Source: Lewinellaceae bacterium (GTDB lineage Bacteria > Bacteroidota > Bacteroidia > Chitinophagales > Saprospiraceae). From it: a stretch of 64,000 bases of DNA. The notes below the pieces were generated by a model. It was given only the letters and a program-made list of their open reading frames with translations. It was not told the DNA's origin and did not search any database. The stretch lies in the NCBI GenBank assembly GCA_016712415.1, contig JADJRC010000001.1, forward strand, positions 248,001 to 312,000, given 5' to 3'. Below, one piece after another: positions 38,545 through 48,696 of the stretch (position 1 is its first letter; each line of letters starts with the position of its first letter). The position numbers were made by a program, and so were the translations under genes.

Positions 38545-38931
38545 ATGCGCGACGAACAGCAATTGCTCCGGCTACGGCCAGAATTAGAACTTGTCACTGA
38601 CCAATCCAGACCGGAGGAGGTATTTCAAAACCGGACGCTGCGTCCCATTTTAAAAATGCAGCATCAGTTGCTGATTCATCTTTTTCAAACGCATATCCGC
38701 AAGCGGAAAAATGCCTATTTTCAAATGTCCGAACCCGCCCGGCTGGAATGGATCGCCGATGCCGTGCGCTCCGACCAGCGGTTTCGAAACCTGCTTGTGG
38801 GCACAATTATCGGTCATTTTACGGTGGATGAACTGCGCACTTTCGAAGACAATGAAGCCGAATGTTTGCGGCGCCTGGTCAATTTAATTATCCAGCGCCT
38901 GCAATCGGAGGATTTCGTGTGTCCGGATTAG
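38545..38931 (+). CDS. Conserved Bacteroidota hypothetical protein
   Basis: The 128-residue soluble helical protein begins MRDEQQLLRLRPELELV and contains the pattern FQNRTLRPILKMQHQLL ... FRNLLVGTIIGHFTVDEL ... RLVNLIIQRLQ. I recall this family in Flavobacteria and relatives, where it is often labelled glyoxalase without support; no glyoxalase metal motif is visible. Function is unknown. Confidence 0.65.
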   Translation: MRDEQQLLRLRPELELVTDQSRPEEVFQNRTLRPILKMQHQLLIHLFQTHIRKRKNAYFQMSEPARLEWIADAVRSDQRFRNLLVGTIIGHFTVDELRTFEDNEAECLRRLVNLIIQRLQSEDFVCPD

Positions 38932-39196
38932 CCCTCCGGAAGGCTTCCGGGGATGCATTTCCCGGCGAGGGGTTAAGGCCGTCCGAAGCAGTCGATCATG
39001 CGACTGGAATACAGCAGAATACCTGTCGATAATACACGCACAAATCTGGGCAGGAATAAAAAAATTGAGTAGGTTTGCCATCGCGATACAATTCCTGCCC
39101 TGGTTTCCGCTACAATCATATTCTTCAGGAAGTTGGAACAGGGTTGGTTTCCCCATTGTATCGTAATATTCTTTCACCAAATTTAAACGATGACTG

Positions 39197-39571
39197 ATGA
39201 AAACACTCGCTCAATGCTCGCTCGCAGTGCTTTTTTTGATGCCCCTGGGCCTTGCCGCTCAAAGCCCGGCCGGCTCCTGGAAACTGAATGTACCGGATGA
39301 AAACGGCACCATGATTCCCCTGCATGTAGACATATCGGACGACGGCACCTATACGCTCGATTTTGGCGCCGATGGCAAAGTCGATGCCAGAGGGAAATAC
39401 AGCCTCGACAGCGATAAAATGACCATACAGGATACGGAGGGTAGCGACTGTACGGAAGCCGGCGTATATGCCTATAAAAACGACGGCACAACCATGACTA
39501 TGACCCGTATCAGCGATGCTTGCACAGGCCGGGGCGGACCCGAAGGCGTCATTACCATGGAAAAGCGGTAA
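39197..39571 (+). CDS. Small secreted lipocalin-like protein
   Basis: The 124-residue protein has a signal peptide ending at GLAAQ. The mature part is all beta, opening with SPAGSWKLNV and containing LDFGADGKVDARGKYSLDSDKMTIQD-like strands, the pattern of small lipocalin-type or copper-resistance-like beta barrels (GxW motif near the start). Two Cys (TEGSDCTEAG, SDACTGRG) could form a disulfide. Function is unknown. Confidence 0.6.
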   Translation: MKTLAQCSLAVLFLMPLGLAAQSPAGSWKLNVPDENGTMIPLHVDISDDGTYTLDFGADGKVDARGKYSLDSDKMTIQDTEGSDCTEAGVYAYKNDGTTMTMTRISDACTGRGGPEGVITMEKR

Positions 39572-39619
39572 CAGGCGACTCTTTCCTGTTTGCTCAGTTG
39601 GGTTAAACGCCTTACGGCC

Positions 39620-42594
39620 TTACTGCCCGGCTCGCGCCATCCGTCTTGCCAGCGTACCGTACGGCGTCGTCAGTTCATAGTACAACACGCCGGAAGCGGT
39701 CAGCGGACCCAAGCGGACCGTTTCGGCATTGTAGCCGGCAGGATAGTACTTGTTGCTGCGCCATAACTCCCCCTAGTCGCGTCGAAGAGGCGTAATTGTA
39801 CGTCGCAGCCGCTGCCCTCAGGCAGCACGAATCCGATCGTCGTTTCATCCACAAATGGATTGGGTCGGTTTTGCAACAACTGCAAGCCGCTCGCGCTCGC
39901 CGGGCCGCCTGTGCCGGTCGTCCCCAGAAAATTCAACTGAACGCCCGACTCCGCCAAGGCACTGTTGTAGGCATGGCCGGGCAGGGCATCTTCATCAAGG
40001 CTCAGGGCCTCGCTCAATTTGCCGCCACCTTCCAATACATTGAACTTCAGGCTAAAAACCGATGTGGCTTCTTCTACGAACAGCCCTTCCGCCTGCGACC
40101 ACACGGCTCGGATTTCACCTTCGGAAACATGGTACAGACCGAAGTTGTCCATAGTTAGCGGCAAAGCCCCGCCATCGGCGGTCGTGACTGCCGCCAACTG
40201 CAACTGCGTCGGGTCGAAATGCAATGCAAACTGGAAAGCCGCCAGGTCTTCCAACTGGTCGGCCCGGAACTCGGCCAGCACTTCCGCTCCTGTTTGTAAC
40301 ACTTGATCATGCACCTTGAACACCAATGGATTGCCTGCGCCGAAATTCGCCGGATTGGCAAAGGCCGCCACAATATCGCCCGTCTTGACGCCGAAGAAAT
40401 CCTGGTTCGGCAGGATGCCGGATACGCCCGTCAACACGATTTTTTCCGGAAAACCCCAGGGCGGAATGTTCATGGTGTGCGCAACCGGCACAAAACGCCA
40501 GGGGGTTTTGAACTGGTTGATTGCCAGGGGATTACCCAGCAGGGCCTGGTAGACGATTGATGCGTCGAGCGAGGTGATCGAATTGCTCTTGTTCACATCT
40601 GCCGCTACCTGCTTGTACGGGTTGGTGATCGGGTTAATGTTCGCCACATGCTGCTGGATGGCAGCCACATCTGCTGCGGTGACGCCGTTGAATTTGTTGA
40701 TACTCTTGGTCGGCGTGACGGTGAAATTCGAACCGCTGGAGGCCGTGAGGGTGTAGGTGCCGTCTACGGGCGTGAGATCGTTATCGGTAGCATCGCCGCT
40801 CAGGGCGACATGGACATCCTTGACGCCGCTGGAGCCGTTGGTTTCCCAGATGATCGTGCCGCTGATCTCGACTCCTGATGGTCCACAGGCATTTACCGTT
40901 ATGTTGACCGAGCTGGTATTGGAGCAGCCGTTGTCTGCTGTTACACTGACAGAGTAAGTCTTCGACCCCGGCGACGTGGGTAGGGCAGTCGTTTGGTTAT
41001 AGAATCCGCCGAAGCCGTCGGGGACGAAATTACCGTCGGGGTCGGTGATGCCCTCGCCGCTCCAGGCGACCGTGCTGCTGGCTGCGGCGGCGATGGAAAG
41101 ATCCAACGTCACGCCGAAGCAGGCGGGATTGGGGTTGACGGTGATGTTGGCCGGAGGGGTGAAAAGATAATTGAAACTTTGTTTCGAGCAAGTGCTGGTG
41201 CAGCCGTTGGCGTCAGTAATCGTCACAAAAACAGTGTAATTATCAAGATAATTGCCGCTCGTCACTGATACCGACTGCCCTGTGGTAGAGCCCGGTATGG
41301 AGCCATTGCCGCTGATGCTCCAATTGTAGGCGCTCATGCCTGGAGGCGCGGTGTAGGTGATGCCGGAGGTGTTGTTGCACACAAAATCCGACCCCGATAT
41401 GCTGCAGGATGGCGCCGTAAACGTACCCACCAACACCTCTTGCGGCCCGCCGATGCAATCATTGGCGTCTTTTACTACGATCGCCCAGTTGCCTGCCGAC
41501 AGCCCGGTAAAAGTCGCGCCGGATTGGAAGTTGGCGCCGTTGTCTTTCGAATACATATACGGCCCTGTGCCGCCCGACACGCCGCTTACCACAATCTGCC
41601 CATTGTTGCTGCCCGGGCAGGTATTGGTGGGTGTGGCGGTGAAAGTAATCGTGGGACAGTTACTGATGAATTTATACTGAACACCTGTTACCGCGTTTTG
41701 TGCAGTATTGAGTGTGCATATGGCAATGGCTTCCTTGGACACGTCGTTCAGAAAATGAAAGGTCGTTATCGTATCTGTCCCCAGGGGGAGTACCTGTTGA
41801 CCGCCGATGGTCGAGATATCTATCCACCCGAGCGGCGCTACCTTTACATCCACTGCGGTCGACTTGTACTCGGTTTGTTTCTTCCGCAGCACATCAAAAG
41901 TGCCGCCGGGGATGGCCAGCGTGCCCGAGGCATCGATGGAGCTAATCCGTTGATACGTAACCCGGATACGGAAAGAATCGGCCGTCGGTACCAGGTTCAG
42001 CAAGACGGGCGGCGCAATCGGTGCATCGAAAGCAGTTAAAACATTGGAAGAACTTTGGCGGAGATCAAAGAAGTTGATCGGGGCCCAGGTTTCTTCCAGG
42101 TTCGGTACATTGTCAAACAATAAATTCAGGCCCAGGCCCAGCTCGTCCAGACCAAAATAGCCCATGTTAAATACCTGATTGCCGGTAACCTGCAGATATA
42201 CCTCGTTACCGGAGTTCGGCGGATTGTACAGGATAGAAGCCCCGGGGAAGGAGGCTTTAGCCACGCCTACTTGCGGGTTTTTCATGATCTGATCCCAGAG
42301 CTGGGTTGGCTGCAGGCCGCTCAGGTCCCACTGCTGGCCGAAGCCGGGCGGGGTGAAAATCTGGTTTATTGCGCCGGGCTGGTTGCCAAAAGCATAATGG
42401 AGCGTGTCGCCCACTGCAGGAAAAACCGAATTGGTGATGGTGATCTGGGCCGTTATGGGATGGGTAAAACCCAGGGACAGGAGATAACAGAAGGTCAGTA
42501 GTCTTACAGAGGTTTGGTGGCGCCGGGCAAAAGAGAGGTGCCGAAAAAACTCATGCTGGAGAATTCTCATTGCGGAAATGGCTTTTAATGACAA
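39620..42594 (-). CDS. T9SS-exported protein with SprB-like, dockerin-like and cohesin-like domains, 3' frameshift
   Basis: The protein has a signal region ending at HPITAQ, a beta domain to about 310, one SprB-like repeat (about 315-390), further Ig-like segments, a dockerin-like pair (about 640-710, AADVNKSNSITSLDASIVYQALLG), a cohesin-like fold (about 760-850, EVLAEFRADQLEDLAAFQFALHF) and the start of a type A sorting domain (LLQNRPNPFVDETTIGF). The visible frame stops at 39700, but adding one G in the C/G-run at 39769-39773 continues it with GELWRSNKYYPAGYNAETV to a stop at 39620. That completes the sorting domain at 991 residues. An undercalled base is likely. Confidence 0.8.
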
Positions 42595-42833
42595 ATGACG
42601 GAAGTACCTGGCAGGTATTGTCGGGGAGTAAAAAATAAATAGGCAAATACGGCTGGTGCAGGTAATCGTTGGCTGGAATTTCCTCCCAAAGGTATCCGGA
42701 TTTTATTCGCCAGATAGAGGTAGGCAAAAAAAATGTTTGGCCGGGCGGAACGAGTCTGCCGGTCCAAAAACAGGCGCAAATACCTGATGCAATTGCTTCA
42801 AACCGACCTGTTTTCTTTTCCGCCGGGTCCCAA

Positions 42834-42994
42834 ATGGATAACACAGAAGCCCGTATACAGGCCGAAGTTGAAAAACGCCTGGCCGCCGACGTCGCCGAAC
42901 AGCAAAACAGGTCGCCGCCACACTGGAAATGGTGGTGAAAAACGCAGTCAGAGGCATGGAACAAAGCAACGCGGGCCTCGAAAAGGAGCGAAAT
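42834..42994 (+). pseudogene. Remnant of small MDNTEA-family gene, copy 1
   Basis: From the ATG at 42834 the frame reads MDNTEARIQAEVEKRLAADV then AEQQ; it shifts at the A-run at 42898-42901, where one extra A continues it as KQVAATLEMVVKNAVRGMEQ. The start is nearly identical to copy 2 at 45685. The end runs into the convergent DUF4256 gene, so the 3' part is probably lost. The family is not known to me; it is a charged helical peptide. Confidence 0.45.
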
Positions 42995-43558
42995 TCAAAC
43001 CCGCAGCGAACCGCGGAATCCCCTGGCTGCATAGTACGATTCTGCACCGTTGTGGTACATAAAGACATGGTCGTAGCGACAATCACAAAAAATGGCGCCA
43101 CCGAGTTTCCTGATCTCGGGAGGTGTCTGCACCCAGCTCGAAGTTTTTGTATCGAACTTTCCAAGTTGCTGCAGGGTCCGGTATTGTTCTACCGTTAAAA
43201 GTTCAATGCCTATGGCCGCAGCCATATCCACGGCGTTATTTTCCGGTTTGTGTTCTTTCCTTGATTCCAGCGCTTCACGGTCGTAACAAACACTTCTGCG
43301 GCCTTTGGGGCTTTCCACTGAACAATCATAAAAAATGTATTCGCCCGTCTTTTTATCCTGACCTACAACATCCGGTTCACCGCCGGTGCTTTCCATTTCA
43401 TGGAGCGACCACAGTTTTTCCCTGCTGGCGTCAAGCCTTGCCTGTACTTTAGCCCATTCAAGGTCTTTGTGGCGGTTCATGTTTTGCTCAAAACGGTCTT
43501 TTAAAGCGCTGAGCAGTGCTTCGCGTTGTTCCGGGGACAATTCCTTTTTGTTTGCCAT
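42995..43558 (-). CDS. DUF4256 domain-containing protein
   Basis: From the ATG at 43558 (MANKKELSPEQREALL) the product has 187 residues. The DUF4256 pattern is clear: LEWAKVQARLDASREKLWSL, MESTGGEPDVVG, YIFYDCSVESPKGRRSVCYDREAL and IFCDCRYDHVFMYHNGAESY. It is a cytosolic family of unknown function found in many bacteria. The frame is open upstream to 43687 but those residues do not fit the family. Confidence 0.87.
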   Translation of the reverse strand: MANKKELSPEQREALLSALKDRFEQNMNRHKDLEWAKVQARLDASREKLWSLHEMESTGGEPDVVGQDKKTGEYIFYDCSVESPKGRRSVCYDREALESRKEHKPENNAVDMAAAIGIELLTVEQYRTLQQLGKFDTKTSSWVQTPPEIRKLGGAIFCDCRYDHVFMYHNGAESYYAARGFRGSLRV

Positions 43559-43683
43559 TGTCTTGATGCGTTTTTTGAATTGCGCGGGATGCCTTGTAAT
43601 TGGTCGTGTGCCGGACCTGGAGAGGCTCCCGACCTGAACGGCATCGGTTGCGTTGTCTTGCTGTTTCCCCTGCCTTGTCTTCA

Positions 43684-45297
43684 TCAATTTTTCACTATTC
43701 CTCTCCAGAATACTCCTTCCCCGTGCTGTATTTTTACAAAATAATGCCCCGACGCCAGGCTCGAGCCATCTGCTTTCAACACGGGGCCGTTTCCGTAAAA
43801 TTTAGCAACTTCCCTGCCCAGCAGATCGAATACGGTGATGTCCACAGGCCTGGCAAAGATATCTTCCATTTTCAAAAAAAATACGCCGCTCGTCGGGTTG
43901 GGAAAAAGCGTCATGATGCCATCATGGCCGGTTGTTTCTGTGTTGAGGATAGTCGGGTCGCAGGCGCTTATGCCGGTGAGTTGGCTGAGTTCATTGCACA
44001 GGTAGTCATAATTGCCTGCCGCTGCTGCATCGAGCGGTTGGAGTAGCAAATCGGTTTGTTCAGAGGGGTCGGCGGCAAGATGGTAAAACTCCTGGCGCCC
44101 ATCGTTGAAATGGATGAGCTTGTAGGCGAGGTTGCGCATGGTTTTGCCGTCATCGGGGTCGGACTGTGGACTGAATTGTTCGGTAAAATTCCAGTCTCTG
44201 ACAGATTCGCCCTGGTTTTTCAAAATGGGAACCAGGCTCCTGGAATCAACGGGCTTGCCGGCCGGAATCCCGGAGGCCCAATTGTCAAAGCCTGCCAGTT
44301 CGAGGATGGTGGCGAAGAGGTCAGGCGTGCTTGCGAGCGCGTCGCTGACCCGGCCCGGCGATGCTACTGCCGGGCCTGCAATGATGAATGGGACGTGCAC
44401 CCCATACTCGTAAATCGTGCCTTTGCCCCGTGAGGTGTCGGGTATTTGTGAAACGCGCTTCAGGTTGCCGTTGTCGCCGATGAAGATAATATTCGTGTTG
44501 TCAAGTTGACCCTGCTGGTCGAGCCATTGGAACAGGCGCCCGATTTCTGTATCCATCGCTTCTGTCATCGCCCGAAAATACTTTTTCGGGTTTTGATTGA
44601 TGTGCATTTGGGCGCCCGTCAGTCCCGGAACGGTGTGCAGCGAATCGGGCGGCAGGTGAAAGGGCGTATGCGGGGCGTTGAAGGCAAGCCAGAGAAAAAA
44701 AGGCTGGCTGCCGTTCACTTCGTCGAGCCATTGGATGGCATCATCCACGGTTTCCGTGGTGGCGTAATGGGTGACGGTGACAGGGCTTGCCCCGTTAACC
44801 GTTTTTTTCCAGTCAAAATAATTGGGCAGTTCACCCAGAAAATTGCCCGAATAATGGTCGTAACCCATGAGGTTCGGATAAACCAGCGACTGCGGCGTCT
44901 GCTGATTGAGGTGCCACTTGCCAATGTTCGCTGTGGCATAGGTTACCGGGGCGGCGTTTTTCAGCAACTTTCCAATCGTGATTTCCGCAGTGTCCAATTC
45001 AGGGTAGTCCGGGCCTGAAATAGCCGTGCCGACGCCCGTGCGAAAGGAATACCTCCCTGTCAGCATACCCGCACGCGTGGGTGAGCAAGTGGGATTCGAC
45101 CAGGCATTGGTGAAACGAACGCCCTTGCCCAGCAGCGAGCGGATATGGGGCATGTTGGCAGTGTCTTGCGCATCTTCATAAAAACCGCAGTAGTCCGTGC
45201 CGAGGTCGTCGGCGATAATCAACAGGATGTTTTGCTGGGCAATAATTTGCGAAGTGCACGCAAGGAACACCAGTGTGTGTAACAGGATTTTTTTCAT
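43684..45297 (-). CDS. Secreted sulfatase with T9SS type A sorting domain
   Basis: The 537-residue protein has a signal peptide (ILLHTLVFLACTSQIIAQ), the sulfatase metal site IADDLG, and the formylglycine motif CSPTRAGMLTGRY, the Cys-type form that needs a maturation enzyme. Downstream blocks GKWHLN and IFIGDNGNL belong to the same fold. The last ~80 residues (LFPNPTSGVFFLKMEDIF ... GHYFVKIQHGEG) form a type A sorting domain. The substrate is probably a sulfated polysaccharide, but no carbohydrate genes are adjacent. Confidence 0.9.
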   Translation of the reverse strand: MKKILLHTLVFLACTSQIIAQQNILLIIADDLGTDYCGFYEDAQDTANMPHIRSLLGKGVRFTNAWSNPTCSPTRAGMLTGRYSFRTGVGTAISGPDYPELDTAEITIGKLLKNAAPVTYATANIGKWHLNQQTPQSLVYPNLMGYDHYSGNFLGELPNYFDWKKTVNGASPVTVTHYATTETVDDAIQWLDEVNGSQPFFLWLAFNAPHTPFHLPPDSLHTVPGLTGAQMHINQNPKKYFRAMTEAMDTEIGRLFQWLDQQGQLDNTNIIFIGDNGNLKRVSQIPDTSRGKGTIYEYGVHVPFIIAGPAVASPGRVSDALASTPDLFATILELAGFDNWASGIPAGKPVDSRSLVPILKNQGESVRDWNFTEQFSPQSDPDDGKTMRNLAYKLIHFNDGRQEFYHLAADPSEQTDLLLQPLDAAAAGNYDYLCNELSQLTGISACDPTILNTETTGHDGIMTLFPNPTSGVFFLKMEDIFARPVDITVFDLLGREVAKFYGNGPVLKADGSSLASGHYFVKIQHGEGVFWRGIVKN

Positions 45298-45684
45298 CGT
45301 TGAACCAGGATTTTAGCGGTGGTTTGTTTTGCGCCGTTTTTTATTTGCAGAAAACAGATGCCTCCGGGCAAGTGGTGTGGAAAGGTATTGATGCAACGGC
45401 AACAGGCCTCCGGTTACAGTGTTGCATTATGTTTTTGTGAAAACCTGTCTGACGGCGCCTTTTGAAAAAGGTTTAAGCCGCAAGATAAAAGATTGGGCTA
45501 AGCCGCCCCAGCGCCTGGAACATCACGCGACGGGCATGATGGCAGGTTTCGAAGTGATAAACGGGAGCGAGCCGGCCGGAAAAGAACGTGTTGACGTGGC
45601 GTACTCTTTTCCGAAGGAAGTTGCGGCATGCTTCATACAAGCACTACAATCTCCCTACATTCGCGCACTAAATTCGACACCCAA
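45298..45684. other. Intergenic gap without a supported gene
   Basis: The 387-bp gap between the sulfatase start and the second MDNTEA copy contains a forward open frame with no recognisable features. Nothing firm is seen. Confidence 0.4.
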
Positions 45685-45884
45685 ATGGATAACACAGAAG
45701 CCCGTATCCAGGCCGAAGTTGAAAAACGCCTTGCCGCTGTCGTTGCCGAGCAGCAAAAACAATTCGCCACCACGAGGAAACCCTGCATTTCATCGGTGAA
45801 GAACTCGTCCTGCAAGAAGTCCCCTACGGCGGTTCGTTCATCGTCGGCGAAAACATACTCACCATCTATGGTAAAGACAAATAG
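45685..45884 (+). CDS. Small MDNTEA-family protein, copy 2, with one-base frameshift
   Basis: The frame starts MDNTEARIQAEVEKRLAAVV, then AEQQKQFAT. Adding one C in the CCACCACG stretch near 45773 joins it to HEETLHFIGEELVLQEVPYG and on to ENILTIYGKDK at a TAG ending at 45884, for 66 residues. The start is nearly identical to the remnant at 42834, while the 3' part differs. It ends 6 bp before the next ATG, so the two could be co-transcribed. Family and function are unknown. Confidence 0.5.
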
Positions 45885-45890
45885 TTGAAA

Positions 45891-46913
45891 ATGGTTCTCC
45901 TCGGCAACATCCTGCTTGGCATCACGGCCCTGCTTTTGCTGGTTTTCACCTTCGAAACCTTCGGTAAATCCGCTCCCGGCGGCGACGCAGGCGTGGGCTG
46001 GGCCTGGGCCATCATCATCTACTATTTGGCAACGTTCGTTTGCCTGTCGCTCGTGGCAGCCATTATCGGCGCGCAGGGCGGGTTCGCGTGGGTTGCTGCT
46101 TCGGGCAGCGGCGTGCGGTTCATGTGGGTTGCGGGCGGATTGCTGACGGCCTTGCTGGGCTCCATGTTCGTGGCGTTTCGGGAAGGGCCGATGCTTGCCT
46201 GGCTGGGCAGTTTTTTGCCCGCAACCATTCACCTGTTGTTGATTATCGGCTTCGGCATGTTGCTCAACGGCGGCACGGCCTACCGGCTGCCGCTGCTGCT
46301 GGCGGCGGGCATCGGCGCAGTGCCTTGCGGACTGATTTTGTTGGCAAGCCTGAAAACAAGGGCGGAAAGCTACATCGCTGTGGCAAAGTCAATGGGGCAA
46401 CCCGACCAAAACGACCTGCGGATGATAGGGGAAATTGAACGCCATGACGCCTCCAAAAATATCAGCAACCTGCTGATTTTCACCGATTACAACAAGGAAA
46501 AATGGGTTCGTGAGCCTGCCCTGGCCAAAATCAAATCGCGCCCCGACTGGCAACAACAACTTGCCGAAGGGCTGCGCCAACGCTGGGCGCCCGAGGTGTT
46601 CACCTTCCTGGCCGGCAACGAGGTAGACGACAAAAGCCTTTTTGCCGAACCGCTCCACGCAGGCATTCGGATGCAGGCGGAACTCATCCGCGAAAAAATC
46701 GGCGAGGCATACCAGGAGCACCATTTGTACGAAGGCCAATTCATGTGGGAAACCGAACGGGTGCTAAAAACCCTGGAAAGATTCGGGGACAACGGCCAGG
46801 ACTACCGCCCAGAAATGCAGTTGCTGCGCGAGGCATTCGATGCGCCCTGCAAGACTCGAAAACCGAATTTCGGCTGCCTGAGATATTTGGATAAATGGCT
46901 GAAAAAGCACTGA
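45891..46913 (+). CDS. Membrane protein of unknown function with soluble C-terminal domain
   Basis: From the ATG at 45891 the product has 340 residues (a TTG lies 6 bp upstream). The first ~165 residues hold about five membrane helices (LLGITALLLLVFTF, IIIYYLATFVCLSLVAAII, FMWVAGGLLTALLGSMFVAF, FLPATIHLLLIIGFGMLL, LPLLLAAGIGAVPCGLILLA). The rest is a soluble helical domain (HEAT/ARM-like impression from repeated helices such as KWVREPALAKIKSRPDWQQQL). I do not recognise a family. Confidence 0.65.
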   Translation: MVLLGNILLGITALLLLVFTFETFGKSAPGGDAGVGWAWAIIIYYLATFVCLSLVAAIIGAQGGFAWVAASGSGVRFMWVAGGLLTALLGSMFVAFREGPMLAWLGSFLPATIHLLLIIGFGMLLNGGTAYRLPLLLAAGIGAVPCGLILLASLKTRAESYIAVAKSMGQPDQNDLRMIGEIERHDASKNISNLLIFTDYNKEKWVREPALAKIKSRPDWQQQLAEGLRQRWAPEVFTFLAGNEVDDKSLFAEPLHAGIRMQAELIREKIGEAYQEHHLYEGQFMWETERVLKTLERFGDNGQDYRPEMQLLREAFDAPCKTRKPNFGCLRYLDKWLKKH

Positions 46914-47057
46914 GAAACCGTCTGAAAATCAATTTGGGTATTGGGTAGTGCACTCCATTCCGGTATTGCCGAACCGCCGCGCCACAAACAGGAGTCATCC
47001 CGAATTTTCCGGGCGAACACGACCTCCATAACGTCGGATATTGGCTGTGTGTACGTA

Positions 47058-47079
47058 CAACGGACTTCCAAGTCCGTTG
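47058..47079. repeat. Perfect palindrome in the 46914-47284 gap
   Basis: CAACGGACTT and AAGTCCGTTG flank two C residues, 10-bp perfect arms. It lies in a 370-bp gap between convergent genes where I see no credible gene. It could be a terminator-like hairpin or a dispersed palindrome. Confidence 0.6.
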
Positions 47080-47284
47080 AAACGTTGTCGGATATTTTAC
47101 ATAACCGACCGATCTGTAAATATTTGACTTCTCCAAAATCAATTGCAAAATTCGGGGCGACTCATGTTTTTTCAGGGTCAATTCCGCTTCGCGGTATCGC
47201 CCGGCATCAACAAGTGTTCTCCCTTTGCTGCGTTGGCAGATGGAATAAAACACGGCAGTGTTATTCAGAAGGCGGAGGTCCTGC

Positions 47285-48307
47285 TCAAAAGTGAATGGCA
47301 TGAAATTTTACACCACCCTGGTCCGACACCTCCAGCGCGGGCGCCGGTATTTTTACGACATTCAGCGCGCCGGCCAGCAGGCGTAAAAACCGGTTACGAA
47401 TCGGTATTCGTGTCAGGTCGATGTCGAAGGAAAGGTAGAACTGCCGGGTGCGGGGATATACGGCCGGGTCAATCTGGTACACGTCGCAATCCGGGCCGTT
47501 GCAGTTGAGGTTGCCCTTCCATTCATAACCCTGCTTTACGAACAGGTTGTCGGCGCCCATACCCAGGGCTATATTAAACCACCCCGGCAGCCATGTGGCG
47601 CGTTCCGGGAAAAACGAGCGCGGGTTTACGGATAGCCATACGGTGTTCGCGTTGTAGTTTTTCAGGAAAAGACTGACCGGTCCCGTTCCGTAAATATCCT
47701 CGGCGCGCTGCTGAAGGGTCGTGGAGCCCTCGCTGCCCACAGGAGAAACGGGATAGACCGGATCGGAGCTGTATTTTTTTGGCCAGGCGCTCACCTTGAG
47801 CGCAATGCGCTGCTCGTGCCACCCGAGTTGCTGCCCCAGGAACAGGCCGGAGCCCAGCAGGTTGAACCCCATATCGCTCCAGGAGAAGCCTCCGGAAGTA
47901 GATAGCCCATCGAACACTTCCAGTGTCGTCATCATGAGTTGACCGCCGGCGAAGCCGGTCCAGGCCGCTGCGCGCGGCCGGATGCCCGCCCAGCGCGCTC
48001 CGGCGTATATCCAGCGACTTTGGTTGTAGGCCAGCAGCCCGTGTCCCATTTTGTCCATCTGGTTCCAGTCGCCGAGGTCGTCGATGGTGTGAAAACTGCC
48101 GTTGGAGCCGTTGGAGACCCAGTCCTGATGCAGGATCACCAGGGCGCTGCCATACAGCACCGAAGCGGTACCGACGCCTGCCCAAAGGCGCGGTTTATGC
48201 AAAGTGTCGGCGGGCTGGAGCGAAAAAAACGGCTGGTGCTGAGCGCGCAGGCATGCCGGCGCAAGCCCCAGATACAGGCACAGCAGGGTGAGTGTCGTTC
48301 GTAACAT
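47285..48307 (-). CDS. DUF2279 family secreted protein
   Basis: From the ATG at 48307 the 340-residue product begins with a signal peptide (MLRTTLTLLCLYLGLAPACLRAQ). Blocks LWAGVGTASVLYGSALVILHQDW, WNQMDKMGHGLLAYNQSRW, LMMTTLEVFDGLSTSGGFSWSDM and FNLLGSGLFLGQQ match the DUF2279/YfiM-type family found in Bacteroidota. It probably sits in the envelope; function is unknown. Confidence 0.85.
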   Translation of the reverse strand: MLRTTLTLLCLYLGLAPACLRAQHQPFFSLQPADTLHKPRLWAGVGTASVLYGSALVILHQDWVSNGSNGSFHTIDDLGDWNQMDKMGHGLLAYNQSRWIYAGARWAGIRPRAAAWTGFAGGQLMMTTLEVFDGLSTSGGFSWSDMGFNLLGSGLFLGQQLGWHEQRIALKVSAWPKKYSSDPVYPVSPVGSEGSTTLQQRAEDIYGTGPVSLFLKNYNANTVWLSVNPRSFFPERATWLPGWFNIALGMGADNLFVKQGYEWKGNLNCNGPDCDVYQIDPAVYPRTRQFYLSFDIDLTRIPIRNRFLRLLAGALNVVKIPAPALEVSDQGGVKFHAIHF

Positions 48308-48586
48308 ACAGTGTAAATTCGTGTCGGCCGAAAATAACAAGAATCGCACCGAAAACCTGCGGTGTGGCGTGCATGGGCTGTATTGAAGAGCGTGGGTAAG
48401 GGTACGATACAATTCCCCGGGGAAATAAATTCGGGATGATCCATGGTGGCCTGCCGTGTTTTCATTGTTGTAACAGGAACGTTACTTTTGGCTGGCGGCG
48501 GATTACCTGTCGGGCCATCTGGTATGCGCAACCCAAGAAATGTATACCCATAACCCGTCCCGATGCCAGCCACCAGGCCGCGCCTG

Positions 48587-48696
48587 ATTGCGTAAAACCT
48601 GCCGGAGGCGGCGGTTTTACGCAATTGTTTTTTGAGGAGGCGAGGGGGTGTGCCGGTTGCGGCAATCCAGCCAATTTGGCTGGATTGCCGCAACCG
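48587..48696. repeat. Two consecutive long perfect hairpins in the 48308-49020 gap
   Basis: Hairpin one: ATTGCGTAAAACC at 48587-48599 pairs with GGTTTTACGCAAT at 48613-48625 (13 bp). Hairpin two: 21-bp perfect arms at 48654-48674 and 48676-48696 around a single T. The surrounding ~700 bp contains no convincing gene. Confidence 0.75.

Noticed and set aside
38884..39180. 98-codon reverse frame
   Set aside because: No family, poor start, overlaps the end of the conserved 128-residue protein.
46741..47301. Reverse frame of 186 codons over the gap after the membrane protein
   Set aside because: Overlaps the end of a well-supported gene, has no recognisable domain and an implausible composition.
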